DNA from: CAYYKD01 sp964471825
Lineage (GTDB): Bacteria > Spirochaetota > GWE2-31-10 > CAYYKD01
DNA length: 64,000 nt
Assembly: GCA_964471825.1 (NCBI GenBank)
Contig: CAYYKD010000015.1
Coordinates: 1 to 64,000 of the forward strand
Reading direction: 5' to 3'
Shown here: one piece after another, positions 42,760 to 51,930 of the stretch
Layout of the letters: each line of letters begins with the position of its first letter
How positions within the stretch are numbered: position 1 is the first letter of the stretch
Notes under the pieces: generated by a model
Seen by the model: only the letters and a program-made list of their open reading frames with translations
Database searches by the model: none
What the model was told of the DNA's origin: nothing
Position numbers and translations under genes: made by a program

Positions 42760-45090
42760 CTAATTTTTTTCTGAAGCTGTTCCTAGAAATGGTGGAATCA
42801 TAACAACGGTAGTTATAAGTGAGGTTGCTATTCCAATAATAGTAGTAAACCCCAATGAAAAAAGGGCTGTATTACTTGAAATTATCAATACTCCAAATCC
42901 GGCTATCGTAGTAAGTGCACATGTTAGGATTGCTCGAACTGTAAGTGCCGCATTGTTCATATCGCCTTCAATAATGGCACCTGTTAGGAATATCCCATAG
43001 TCAACACCTGCACCGGTAATTATTATTAGACCCGCTATGTGCATTAGATTTATCTTAAATCCTAAGAATCCGGAGAGACCGATAACTGTTATTATACCTG
43101 CAAGAGCCGGGATAACTGAAAATAGAGCTCTTTTAATTGATCTGAAGGTGAGAGATAGGACTATAAAGACAATAATTATTGCCGAGATAAGCAGAGTGAG
43201 TGCGATAAGCTCAAATCTAACAAGACCATTCTTTGCATTGTTAAGGAAGTCAATAATAAAGAAATCGTTAAATTGTGCCTCTGAGAGTTGTTGTTTTAAC
43301 TCATTTAGCCTGTCCCTGTGTTGGATAGGAATGAGCATATAAAAGGTATTGTTATCTTCAATTATATAATTGCCTGTCATAGTTTTTATGTAGTCAGGTG
43401 TTTCCTCTAGAGATATGTTGTCAATGGATAGGGCAGATTTACGCCAGGGACTAAATATCTCGGGATCAAAGAGAGTATTGTCTAAAGCTTCTTTAAAAAG
43501 GTCATCCCTATACTGTTGTTTTATTATCTCCCTTCTTCTGTTTAATGTTTCATTTTCAGGAATGAATAGTGCAGGTGTTAGAAATCCCAGTCCGCTATCC
43601 TTTAATGAGACCAGTGCTTCCAGGCTCTTTGACTTTACCTCATCGACAGTATTACCCGAGAAACATAGAAAAAGAGTCTCAGTCGTCTCCTTAAAATATC
43701 TATGCATGAAATCAATATTTCTTGTTATTGAGTGGTGTTTTTTATCAAGACCTGTTACATCATCCTCAAGTTGAGAAAGAAAGATACCAACTCCTAGGAT
43801 TAAGACAAATAGAGTCCAACCAATGGCGTACTTAAGACTTGATGGCTGAGAAAATATTTTGACTATGTTATTCAAAAAAGTCTCTTCCTTAGTCCTGAGA
43901 GAGGACTTTTCTGCAATGATATTTACCGGAGGGTAGAGAGGCTGAAGAAGAAACCATGCTGCAAGAAACGAAAAGGTAACCATAACAGCAGAGAAAATTG
44001 AGATATCCTGAAGTGTTCTAATACCAGAAAACGGCAGTAGAACAAAACTTATAAGCGTTGTAATAAGTCCCATAATCATTGATAGGCCGATACTGGATCT
44101 TAATTGTTTTAATGAATTGAAGCAGGATCTCTTAATAAGGTAGTGAATTGAATAGTCAACAGATATTCCTGTTGTTGTAGCACCAAAGGCAAGTGCAATA
44201 CCTCCAATATTCTTCTTAAAGATCGCAATAGTAAGAAATGCGGCTGCAAAACCTACCGCAATCGGCATAAGTCCAAAAACCACAGAGGAAAGGTCCTTGA
44301 AGAAGTAGATAAATATTAAAAGAGTAAATATAATCGATAGTATAAAAATCAGAGTGACATCTTTTCGGATATTAGAATAGCTGTCATAGTAGAATAGATG
44401 GGATGATATTAGAAAAGCTTTGAATCCGTTATCTTTTGCATATTTTTCTATATGTTTATTAAGCTCAAATATTACTCGGGATTTATCATACTCTTCAGGG
44501 AATATTCCGGTAGAGTATATCCTCATCTCAGATTCACCATCCTCAGATTCAATGCTACCTCCACCAAGTTTGTAACCGCTCTCTTTAATTAGTTTAAGAA
44601 TATCGCCGGTTGTAAGGATGGGATCATTAATAAATGCATCGTCTATCATCATAAAGGGGTTCATATCCAGAAGACTCTCCTTAACAGCAAGTCTTTTTTT
44701 TATGAATTCCGGTTGAAACGGGTCATCAAGTAGTTCATAGGGGTAGAGTAGAAGTGAGTTGTTTTGCAGATAGGAATAAATAATTTTAACTTCATTCTTA
44801 CCCGGAAGCATATTTCTAAAGTTAAGCCCCTTATCAGATGCCATATTTTCTATGTCATTGAACGCCCTCTTTCGTAAATCAGGAGATCCATTAACGAATA
44901 AAATAACCTTATCCGAAATTGGTGCCCTACTCACAAGACGAGCATCCCTCATAAGTTCTTTATTTCCGGGTAATAGAGAGGCAATCGAATTATCCGTCTC
45001 TATGTATCTGGTCGATATGAGTATAACTATCACAGAGAATAATGAAATCAGTAATGCGGCAATAAGCCTAGTATTTAAAATATTTTTCAT
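42760..45090 (-). CDS. MMPL/RND-family exporter
   Basis: About 776 residues, two RND halves: a helix near the N-terminus, a periplasmic domain (~40-240), five helices (~245-400), then the same again (second loop ~440-620, helices ~625-770). Family features are FKDLSSVVFGLMPIAVGFAAAF, ATTTGISVDYSIHYLI and GAGVDYGIFLTG (the conserved G-D-Y of MMPL proteins). Such exporters move lipids or hydrophobic molecules using the proton gradient. ATG 45090 overlaps the upstream LolA-like gene by 23 bases. Confidence 0.88.
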   Translation of the reverse strand: MKNILNTRLIAALLISLFSVIVILISTRYIETDNSIASLLPGNKELMRDARLVSRAPISDKVILFVNGSPDLRKRAFNDIENMASDKGLNFRNMLPGKNEVKIIYSYLQNNSLLLYPYELLDDPFQPEFIKKRLAVKESLLDMNPFMMIDDAFINDPILTTGDILKLIKESGYKLGGGSIESEDGESEMRIYSTGIFPEEYDKSRVIFELNKHIEKYAKDNGFKAFLISSHLFYYDSYSNIRKDVTLIFILSIIFTLLIFIYFFKDLSSVVFGLMPIAVGFAAAFLTIAIFKKNIGGIALAFGATTTGISVDYSIHYLIKRSCFNSLKQLRSSIGLSMIMGLITTLISFVLLPFSGIRTLQDISIFSAVMVTFSFLAAWFLLQPLYPPVNIIAEKSSLRTKEETFLNNIVKIFSQPSSLKYAIGWTLFVLILGVGIFLSQLEDDVTGLDKKHHSITRNIDFMHRYFKETTETLFLCFSGNTVDEVKSKSLEALVSLKDSGLGFLTPALFIPENETLNRRREIIKQQYRDDLFKEALDNTLFDPEIFSPWRKSALSIDNISLEETPDYIKTMTGNYIIEDNNTFYMLIPIQHRDRLNELKQQLSEAQFNDFFIIDFLNNAKNGLVRFELIALTLLISAIIIVFIVLSLTFRSIKRALFSVIPALAGIITVIGLSGFLGFKINLMHIAGLIIITGAGVDYGIFLTGAIIEGDMNNAALTVRAILTCALTTIAGFGVLIISSNTALFSLGFTTIIGIATSLITTVVMIPPFLGTASEKN

Positions 45091-45625
45091 CCGGGGTAAC
45101 ACCTGTTAATGTATTTTTGAATTTATATAGAATCCCTGATTTATCCTTGAAGGTTAGCTTAATTGTAAATATCTTATCAGCCTGGCTCTCAATATAGACC
45201 TCACTTACACCGCTCTCATTGTCTATTGGTGTCAGCCTATAGATAGTAAGATTATTATTTGTTTCACTTTTTCCATTAAATCCTGATTCCTCAAGAGTAT
45301 TTCCGGTAAATAGAAAGAAAATTCCATCCTGTCCACCTGATGGGATCTCAATCNNNNNNNNNNGTTCATCATTTCCTCTAAACATTAGTATTTTTTCGCG
45401 AAAATTTCTAATGTCGAAAACTATAGGGTCAGTCTGTCTATAGAGGAAGTTATTTCCATTCTTTACAATTAGCCCCTTACCGATAATTTTTTTCTTTAGC
45501 ATAGGGGAGGTTCTCTCATAATAGAACTCAGTATATAGTTTGCCATCCTTAGGTTCCGGTATCTCAACACTATATATTAAAAATATGTTGCAAAAAAGGA
45601 GCAAAAATATTATATAATTCTTCAT
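45068..45625 (-). CDS. LolA-like periplasmic carrier protein (10-N gap in frame)
   Basis: A 185-residue exported protein: signal peptide IIFLLLFCNIFLIYSV, then a LolA-type half-barrel (GKLYTEFYYERTSPMLKKKI, LFTGNTLEESGFN, VYIESQADKIFTIKLTFKDKSG). Shorter than canonical LolA and without its lipid-hook details. LolA-like proteins paired with MMPL exporters occur in aryl-polyene and hopanoid-type loci; here only the pair is present. The N-run at 45354-45363 keeps the frame. AAGGAT precedes the start. Confidence 0.72.
   Translation of the reverse strand: MKNYIIFLLLFCNIFLIYSVEIPEPKDGKLYTEFYYERTSPMLKKKIIGKGLIVKNGNNFLYRQTDPIVFDIRNFREKILMFRGNDEXXXXIEIPSGGQDGIFFLFTGNTLEESGFNGKSETNNNLTIYRLTPIDNESGVSEVYIESQADKIFTIKLTFKDKSGILYKFKNTLTGVTPDEKYFKY
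45354..45363. other. assembly gap (10 N) in the LolA-like gene
   Basis: Frame preserved; no flank overlap larger than one base. Confidence 0.55.
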
Positions 45626-45692
45626 CTGATCATCCTTGTTTTTTTATTAAAACTATTTGGAGATTATAACCTTTTTTTTTAAGGTAGTCAAA

Positions 45693-46342
45693 ATGAATCT
45701 TAGTTCAGGAACTTTTTTTACATTAGTACCATCAGGGTTGTTTCTTGCAGTACCAGCCCTAATACTCGGGATTGCATTTACATTTTTTGGAAGTCATCTT
45801 TTTAAACTTCTTCTAATTGTTTCCGGTTTTATAATTGGCTTTATTGTGGGGGTGGAGCTTTCTCCGGTTTTTACTAATAACAATAATTTGACTCTAATTA
45901 TCGGGGTTATCTCAGGGGCATTTCTGGGGGCTTTGCTCTATTTTATATACTACTTTGGTGTGTTTGTCTTTGGTGCTTTTTCGGGATTATTTCTAGTCTA
46001 TAGCTTTGATGCCCTCATATCAAGGTTTATTATACTTGATAGTCTTGGATATGCCTTGTTTGTAGCCGGTGTTGCGGTTTTTTTTGGTATTCTTGCAATA
46101 TTTTTTCAGAATTTGATGATAAAGATTATTACTTCGATTATTGGGGCAACTCTTGTAGTAAATAGTATAGTATTTCTCTTTTTTAATGTTACAGGTAGGG
46201 TCAATACATTAAGAGAGTTTCTCGATCTTACATTAAAAAATAGTCTGCTTATGAATATCTCTCTAATTTTTATTATAGTTATTGCAATATCAGGCTGTTA
46301 TTATCAACNNNNNNNNNNCTTTTTGCAAAGAAGCGTTATTGA
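45693..46342 (+). CDS. TM198-like (DUF4203) multi-helix membrane protein
   Basis: About 215 residues with seven hydrophobic helices and glycine-rich packing motifs (ALILGIAFTFFGSHLFKLLLIVSGFIIGFIVG, GAFLGALLYFIYYFGVFVFGAFSGLFL), matching the TM7S3/TM198-like pattern. Function unknown. ATG 45693 has AAGG 9 bases upstream. The C-terminus is interrupted by 10 N (46309-46318). If one shared C is merged, the protein ends QLFAKKRY at 46342; reading through 10 N instead ends at 46358. Confidence 0.7.
46309..46318. other. assembly gap (10 N) near the TM198-like C-terminus
   Basis: Left flank ends ATCAAC and right begins CTTTTT. Merging the single C gives a natural basic C-terminus; undecidable from sequence. 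Confidence 0.5.
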
Positions 46343-46377
46343 TATGAAGGCTTGTTGATTTATGTATCAAATGATCT

Positions 46378-46896
46378 CTAATCAGTCTTATTCTCTTTGT
46401 TTTTACGAGTGTTTATGCTACCAAATACTCCAAGTACTATAAAGAATCCAAAAAAGAGATAGAAAAAGAGTGAGGCTGTAAGCCTGTATCTGTTTATCTT
46501 TGAGTCATATTTTAAGTAGTTATCTATCAGGTAGTCAATTTCCCCGGAATATTTTTTCTCAATTATACTAAATAGTGTATCAAACTTGAATTCGTCCTCT
46601 GATACTTCATCTGATAATACAGTCTCATTATTAATCACCCTTACAAGCCTTGTAGATCCATTGGTTATTCCATATTTAGTTGCCATGTAGTCATATATGG
46701 AGGAGTCATTTTTTATATTGTCTATCATCATTGATAATTCTCGGTCCTCATTTTTGATAAGGGTTAGAATATTCCTGTAGACCTCGATCTCTCTTCTAAC
46801 CCTGAGTCCCTCAAGGAGACCATTACCGGAAAGGACAATTTGATAGGTTATCATTCCTGTAAATATCATTACAATTACCAGTAGAATTCGTTTCAT
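46378..46896 (-). CDS. hypothetical two-helix membrane protein
   Basis: A 172-residue protein with one hydrophobic helix at each end (~4-24 and ~142-163) and a charged ~110-residue middle (REIEVYRNILTLIKNEDRELSMMIDNIKND), predicted to lie outside the membrane. No recognised family; the two-helix hairpin with a large loop recalls small sensor-like proteins without a kinase. No clear ribosome site: TATAAA ends 5 bases before the ATG, so this could be another leaderless start, but the -35 region is poor. Confidence 0.55.
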   Translation of the reverse strand: MKRILLVIVMIFTGMITYQIVLSGNGLLEGLRVRREIEVYRNILTLIKNEDRELSMMIDNIKNDSSIYDYMATKYGITNGSTRLVRVINNETVLSDEVSEDEFKFDTLFSIIEKKYSGEIDYLIDNYLKYDSKINRYRLTASLFFYLFFGFFIVLGVFGSINTRKNKENKTD

Positions 46897-47003
46897 TTTG
46901 ATTTATATGGATTAATTATGATTTAATAACATTAATTCCAATTTCCCCTTTACTTATTTTTATTTATCAAGTAAAATCAGTTAAATTTTTTAACGGATTT
47001 GAT

Positions 47004-47474
47004 ATGAAAGATTACAACTTTAAAAACGACCTGTCAAATATATTATACATTTTAACGATAGCCTTTACACTTTCACTATTGTTCGTTTTATTCTCGGCAC
47101 TATTTATCTATCCTATCTATCTACTATCTGTTAAATACACTAAAGTTTATTCTCTGGTAATTGTGTACCTCCTTTTACTTTCATTGATTATTTTACAGGT
47201 ACTTATTATACGAAAGAAGTCGGTTTTATACAGATCGGTTTTCTATGGCATACTTCATTATTGTGTATACTATATTGCTCCTGTGTTTTTTACAGCAATT
47301 ATAATATTTGTAGATGCTGTTATTTTTAGAGTCATTTTTTCATTAGTTCATCCGGTTTTAGGTGTATTTATATTTTTATTGATAAATGTTGTAATTTTTG
47401 GCGTTATCATCCTCTATAGGAAGTCAATACATAGGATAAAACAGAGATTATCGACACTCAATTATAGCAAGTAA
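47004..47474 (+). CDS. hypothetical membrane protein
   Basis: A 156-residue protein with four to five hydrophobic helices (~20-42, 46-66, 76-100, 106-132) and a basic C-terminal tail (YRKSIHRIKQRL). No recognised family. Only a weak GGA precedes the ATG. Divergent from the neighbouring gene and convergent with glpK, from which it is separated by 5 bases. Confidence 0.55.
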   Translation: MKDYNFKNDLSNILYILTIAFTLSLLFVLFSALFIYPIYLLSVKYTKVYSLVIVYLLLLSLIILQVLIIRKKSVLYRSVFYGILHYCVYYIAPVFFTAIIIFVDAVIFRVIFSLVHPVLGVFIFLLINVVIFGVIILYRKSIHRIKQRLSTLNYSK

Positions 47475-47479
47475 TAGGA

Positions 47480-48979
47480 CTATGGTTTATATTGCCTTAC
47501 AGATGCTATTGCCTTTTTCCATCTCATCGATTTTTTTTCAGCAAGATTCCTATCCATCTGAGGTTTATACATGACTGTTTCTCTATTGATCTCTTTTAGA
47601 TATGCTTTTGATGGGTAGAAACCTGTAGATAGACCTGCAAGGTAGGCCGCCCCAAGGGCTGTCGTCTCGTTCATTACAGATGCAAAGACTGTATTTCTAA
47701 TAATATCTGCCTGAAACTGCATGAGGTACTGGTTGCGAGATGCCCCACCATCAGCCTTAAATGCTCCAATCTTACCGCCAAAGTCACTACTCATAGATTC
47801 ATAGAGGTCGGCAGTCTGAAAAGCTATTCCCTGAAGGGTAGCCTTAACTATATCATTGCGATCAGTATCTCTTGATATGCCGAAAATTGCACCTCTAGCG
47901 TCTGGATCCCAGTAAGGACTACCCAGTCCTGAAAATGCCGGTACAAAGACCAATTCATCTTTTGGATTCTCCACTGCTGTCTGTGAAGTCTTGTGGTTAT
48001 CCTGAATTATCGCTATTCCGTCTCTAAGCCATTGAACTGCAGCTCCGCCAATGAATACAGCACCCTCCATTGCATAGGTTACCTCACCATCAATGGACCA
48101 GGCAATAGTTGTAAGTAATTTGTTATTAGATTTCTTTGGACTACTTCCGATATTCATGAGAAGAAAACACCCTGTACCATAGGTATTCTTTACATCTCCC
48201 TTGTTAAAACAGCATTGTCCAAATAATGCGCCCTGTTGATCACCAATAATTCCTGTTATAGGGATGCTATTTCCATCAAATAAATCAGGATCAGAATAGA
48301 CGCCTTCGATTGAGTTCTGTACAACATCAGGCATCATAACTCCAGGTATATTAAAATATTCAAGAAGTTCACTATCCCACTCAAGAGTGTGAATGTTAAA
48401 CAGCATTGTTCTTGAGGCATTTGAGTAATCGGTTATGTGGTTAGCACCACCTGTCAAGTTGTAGATAAGCCAGCTATCAATGGTTCCAAAGGCGAGGTGA
48501 CCTGCTTCAGCGTCTGAATAGGCATGATCAACATTACTTAGTATCCATTCTATCTTGGTCGCACAAAAATATGGATCAACAATTAGCCCTGTTTTATTGT
48601 AGATAATCGATTCGTAGATGGAGTTCTTTATCTTATTGCATCGTGCCGAGGTACGGCGGCATTGCCAAACAATAGCGTTGTGTATCGGACGCCCTGTTCT
48701 TCTATCCCATATAACTGTGGTTTCGCGCTGATTAGTTATCCCAATGCTGTCAATCTCGCTGTAACTTGCACCTGATAACCTAAGTACCTCGTTGATTGTA
48801 AATCTAACACTTTCCCATATCTCATTGGGATTATGTTCTACCCATCCCGGTTCTGGATAGATCTGTTTGAATTCCCTATTAGCCTGACCCCTTATTCGTC
48901 CATCTCTATCAAATAGAATTGCTCGAGAGCTTGTAGTTCCCTGATCGATAGCAAGAATGTATTTTTTATCTGTCTTCAT
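47480..48979 (-). CDS. glpK: glycerol kinase
   Basis: A 499-residue FGGY-family kinase: ATP + glycerol to sn-glycerol-3-phosphate, cytoplasmic. Phosphate loop DQGTTSSRAILFDRDG, substrate residues in TNQRETTVIWDRRTGRPIHNAIVWQCRRTS, FGTIDSWLIYNLTGG, IIGDQQGALFGQCCF, GTGCFLLMN and FKADGGASRNQYLMQFQADI are all present. Length is standard. GGAG precedes the start. It has a ~105-base leader with a hairpin and its own promoter; no glpF or glpD is in the window. Confidence 0.97.
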   Translation of the reverse strand: MKTDKKYILAIDQGTTSSRAILFDRDGRIRGQANREFKQIYPEPGWVEHNPNEIWESVRFTINEVLRLSGASYSEIDSIGITNQRETTVIWDRRTGRPIHNAIVWQCRRTSARCNKIKNSIYESIIYNKTGLIVDPYFCATKIEWILSNVDHAYSDAEAGHLAFGTIDSWLIYNLTGGANHITDYSNASRTMLFNIHTLEWDSELLEYFNIPGVMMPDVVQNSIEGVYSDPDLFDGNSIPITGIIGDQQGALFGQCCFNKGDVKNTYGTGCFLLMNIGSSPKKSNNKLLTTIAWSIDGEVTYAMEGAVFIGGAAVQWLRDGIAIIQDNHKTSQTAVENPKDELVFVPAFSGLGSPYWDPDARGAIFGISRDTDRNDIVKATLQGIAFQTADLYESMSSDFGGKIGAFKADGGASRNQYLMQFQADIIRNTVFASVMNETTALGAAYLAGLSTGFYPSKAYLKEINRETVMYKPQMDRNLAEKKSMRWKKAIASVRQYKP

Positions 48980-49020
48980 AGTTGGACTCCATCTTTAGTG
49001 ATTTGATAATTAAAAGTCCG

Positions 49021-49044
49021 CCGGATCACCATTCTTTGACCCGG
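49021..49044 (-). promoter_or_regulatory. hairpin in the glpK leader, possible attenuator
   Basis: Minus strand CCGGGTCA and TGATCCGG form an 8-bp stem (one G-T pair) with an 8-base loop, followed by CGGACTTTTAATT. It lies between the glpK promoter and the ATG, which is the arrangement of antitermination control seen for glycerol genes in Firmicutes (GlpP). Confidence 0.4.
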
Positions 49045-49048
49045 CCTA

Positions 49049-49078
49049 AAATAACTTCTATTTAAATAACTTCAATTA
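49049..49078. repeat. 15-bp tandem duplication in the glpK leader
   Basis: AAATAACTTCTATTT is followed by AAATAACTTCAATTA (13 of 15 identical). Confidence 0.6.
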
Positions 49079-49090
49079 AAATAAAATCTA

Positions 49091-49119
49091 AGATTATCGT
49101 TATTGAGCATTATTGTCAA
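49091..49119 (-). promoter_or_regulatory. glpK promoter
   Basis: Minus strand TTGACA (49114-49119), 17-base spacer, TAATCT (49091-49096); predicted start near 49084. Confidence 0.55.
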
Positions 49120-49215
49120 CAAAATTGGCTTTTTTTTATTATTTGTAGTCTTTTCAGGATTATATTTAAAAATTTTTGAAAGTCCCTTTTAACAAAATTT
49201 TTAATACTACATGTT

Positions 49216-50244
49216 TTACTTATATTTATTTATAAACGCCTTAACATCTTGATTAAACTTATCAGGTTCTTCAAATACTGCATTATGAGCAGAATTTTCA
49301 TATATAATTAACTTTTTATCATTGATGGGTGTTCCAATCTTTTCATACGCCTGTTCTCCAATTTTTACAGGAATTATTCCATCATATCTACCCCATAAAA
49401 TTAGAGTCGGGAGTGTGATGTTGCCCATTTCATAAGTTAGGTCTAAAGATATAAAAGGCACATTTAAAACCGCATTAAGTGAATTACAACTTGACGATAT
49501 TAGATTAAATGGACTTGAAATATATTGTGAAGTACTATCCCAAACTTTTTTCTTTACTTCAGGATCAAGAAAAATACCATTACACGCATTGACATATTCT
49601 TCATGTTCAAAAACATAAGTATAACCATTGGTAAGAACTGGATTTGTATCGTACCAATTCAGGCATTTTTGCCAGTATTCTATTTTTTCACACTCTGATA
49701 TCTTTTTATTTGCATAATCTTTTACATATTGTACAGATAAAGGAAGATCGCGTTTCCCATTGTGCCCCCCATCTAACTCAATCCAGCCGTCAACCTTACC
49801 CTGTCTTGATTTATCGAGAAGAAAGGATGTGCCTACAGCACCTCCCCAGCTATGGCCAAATAAAAATATTTTATTTACATCATATTTTGCTTTAACGATG
49901 TCAATTAAAAGCGACAAGTCTTCATTTATTGATTCAAGGTATATGTTAACATTATTTGATCCGCCATTTCCCTGAGAACTTCCTGCCCCTCTTTGGTCCC
50001 AATAAACAAATCCATAATCATTCTCCAATTCTTTTAAATAATCCGGTAGATATAAAACGGACGTCCCGCCCGGTCCTCCATGCAGAATTATAACCATTAC
50101 TTTTGAGTCAATATTTCCTCTCACCCAGACAGGCATAACGGCTCCGTCACGCTCAATGTAAAAAAAATTCTCTTTGTTAAAATTTTGTGTACATGAAAAT
50201 AGAAATGAAATTATTGCAGTTATTACTAAAATTTTCCTTCTCAT
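49216..50244 (-). CDS. alpha/beta-hydrolase lipoprotein, S33/proline iminopeptidase-like
   Basis: A 342-residue exported hydrolase: lipobox ISFLFSC, then the fold landmarks ILHGGPGGTSVLY (oxyanion HGGPGG), YWDQRGAGSSQG, nucleophile elbow FLFGHSWGGAVG (Ser), LILWGRYDGIIP (Asp) and IYENSAHNAVFEEP (His). HGGPGG and DQRGAG are typical of proline iminopeptidase-like S33 enzymes; the substrate is not certain. A lipid anchor places it outside the cytoplasm. AT-rich. GAGGTG precedes the ATG, which overlaps the preceding decayed gene by 4 bases. Confidence 0.82.
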   Translation of the reverse strand: MRRKILVITAIISFLFSCTQNFNKENFFYIERDGAVMPVWVRGNIDSKVMVIILHGGPGGTSVLYLPDYLKELENDYGFVYWDQRGAGSSQGNGGSNNVNIYLESINEDLSLLIDIVKAKYDVNKIFLFGHSWGGAVGTSFLLDKSRQGKVDGWIELDGGHNGKRDLPLSVQYVKDYANKKISECEKIEYWQKCLNWYDTNPVLTNGYTYVFEHEEYVNACNGIFLDPEVKKKVWDSTSQYISSPFNLISSSCNSLNAVLNVPFISLDLTYEMGNITLPTLILWGRYDGIIPVKIGEQAYEKIGTPINDKKLIIYENSAHNAVFEEPDKFNQDVKAFINKYK

Positions 50245-50702
50245 TTTTTCACCTCATTTTTGATCAATTTTACAGGTTTGATTTTGTAAGTAAACCCTAT
50301 ATATGTTGCCACATGAGGCATCATAAAATTATTGTACGGGTATTCTGCTAAAAATCCGCTTCTTATATGGAAAAGTAATGGAACGCCGGTAAGCTTTTCA
50401 AAATCCCAGCCAAAAATTGTTAAATATCCGTTTATCATCAAATGAGAAAATCCATAATTCGGAGATTTTATTAAATTCCCGTTTTTATTTACCCCTGAGT
50501 AAACAACGGCATCAGTCCAACTATGATAATAACCCACTCCCACATATATATCTCCATAAAATCCTAAGGGTGTAATAAACCGGTTAACAATATTTACATC
50601 CACAAACACAGCTATATGGGAGAGATAGTGAGAGTAAAACCCGAAATTTGTCGTACTTAAAAGATTGTACCATTCTCTCGGATGATTATAGATACAATAT
50701 GT
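50241..50702 (-). pseudogene. N-terminally truncated outer-membrane protein gene
   Basis: The frame from the stop at 50241 is open back to a stop at 50703-50705 (154 codons) and reads like an outer-membrane beta-barrel all the way (NFGFYSHYLSHIAVFVDVN, GFYGDIYVGVGYYHSW, HVATYIGFTYKIKPVKLI). There is no signal peptide, and the only possible start is a GTG at 50609 with no ribosome site, in the middle of this pattern. I read it as the 3' remnant of a larger gene whose 5' part is lost. It overlaps the hydrolase start by 4 bases, as an old operon would. Confidence 0.6.
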
Positions 50703-51027
50703 CTATAGGAAAATAAGATTTTTTTTGTTTAATACAATTATTAACATAAATATCTGATCTGTAATATTCTCTATTTCTTATTATTTCAAACGAAATTATG
50801 TGATTTTTATTGCATGAGAATAGAAATTTATTTGTAGACAGAAGTTTTTTCACGATAGAGCTAATGGATAAGTTGAGGAAGAATAGTTTTTTTTGAGACT
50901 TTTTATTTTTTTGTTAATGATGTTGAATGTGTATGAATTTTGTGTTAGTATTATTGTGGATTCGGGATAATAGGTGATAGAGCTGGATATTCTTGATTCT
51001 GTATAATAATTGTTATGCTCCTAATAT
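50703..51027. other. 325-base stretch without a gene
   Basis: Very AT-rich DNA between the truncated outer-membrane gene and the CPBP gene. No open frame, RNA gene or convincing repeat seen; it probably holds further decayed sequence. Confidence 0.4.
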
Positions 51028-51771
51028 TTATATCATTATTATACTTATTAAAATCCACAAACGAGTAACAGCATTAGCGGTTACATGAAGTGCAATGCTA
51101 AGACGAAGATCTTTTTTCCACCATACAACTAAGCCAAGAGAAATACCCAAAACAAATAATATAGGAAAGCTGTATAACTGCCAACAGTGATAAATCGCAA
51201 AAAGTACACCGCTCCAAAGGACTGACCACACACCAAAACGCGAAATACGGGGTAGTAAAAAACCCCTAAAATATAATTCTTCTACAAAAGGAAGAATTAT
51301 GCCGGTTAAAATAAATTGAAAGGAAAAAATAGCAATCAGAATAAATTTGGAATATGCTTTGTATTGGGTTGGATCATTTAAAAACATCCATTTTGGCAGT
51401 TTATTAAATATTTTTTCAGTTATAATATCATTTATTGGAGTTATCAAAGTGATTAAGATGAAAACAACAGCAAAAGTTCCTATAAAAATAAGTATAAAAG
51501 TTTTAAGGTTAATTTTATTATTGTTACCAATAATATTTTTTAAACTGAATTTTCCATTAATATTTATACCTTCAAAAAGTATAATTGCAATAATTATTGG
51601 TATATCAACAAACAAAATCGCAAGTAAAAATGCTAAAAGCGGAGGACAACCTATTTTATCAGTAAGAGTTTTTAATAAAATAAATGCTCCGGTTGTAAAA
51701 AGACCCGGTAAAGTATGAAGTATTGATGATTTTAACAAAGAATGTTCTTTAATCCGGATATTTTCGTTCAT
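51028..51771 (-). CDS. CPBP-family intramembrane metalloprotease
   Basis: A 247-residue protein with about seven helices. Motif 1 FVEELYFRGFLLPRI (EExxxR), motif 2 VLFAIYHCWQLYSFP (FxxxH) and motif 3 ALHVTANAV (HxxxN) are all present, so it should be an active CPBP/Abi glutamic-type intramembrane protease (Rce1-like). Roles range from prenyl-protein processing to bacteriocin self-immunity. AAGGTG precedes the start. Part of the AT-rich accessory block, next to a methyltransferase remnant. Confidence 0.85.
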   Translation of the reverse strand: MNENIRIKEHSLLKSSILHTLPGLFTTGAFILLKTLTDKIGCPPLLAFLLAILFVDIPIIIAIILFEGININGKFSLKNIIGNNNKINLKTFILIFIGTFAVVFILITLITPINDIITEKIFNKLPKWMFLNDPTQYKAYSKFILIAIFSFQFILTGIILPFVEELYFRGFLLPRISRFGVWSVLWSGVLFAIYHCWQLYSFPILFVLGISLGLVVWWKKDLRLSIALHVTANAVTRLWILISIIMI

Positions 51772-51801
51772 AATAACACCTTATTTATTTTAATTTTTTT
51801 T

Positions 51802-51930
51802 TCATAAATATCTTATAAAAAATGGTTCTGTTTTATTTGGATGTTTTATTGTAAATCCCGCTTTTTTTATCATTTCTTCAATGATCCAATCAAAAGTAGA
51901 ATACTCTTTTTCTATATGTACTTTAACATC
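51802..51930 (-). pseudogene. C-terminal remnant of a SAM-dependent methyltransferase
   Basis: Between stop codons at 51931-51933 and 51802-51804 the minus strand encodes 42 residues ending EYSTFDWIIEEMIKKAGF...KTEPFFIRYL. This resembles the final helix-strand of class I methyltransferases (typically D-W-I-I-E-E-M-x-K-x-A-G-F-x-I...xxYxC). No start codon or upstream domain remains, so it is a gene tail. Confidence 0.5.

Noticed and set aside
42760..45090. Frame-shadow open frames on the plus strand (43037-43342, 43415-43774) as small genes
   Set aside because: Both lie antisense within the MMPL exporter, whose family motifs are continuous.
51347..51718. 123-residue plus-strand open frame opposite the CPBP gene
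   Set aside because: Hydrophobic sequence is the mirror of the CPBP helices; the minus-strand gene has three catalytic motifs and a ribosome site.
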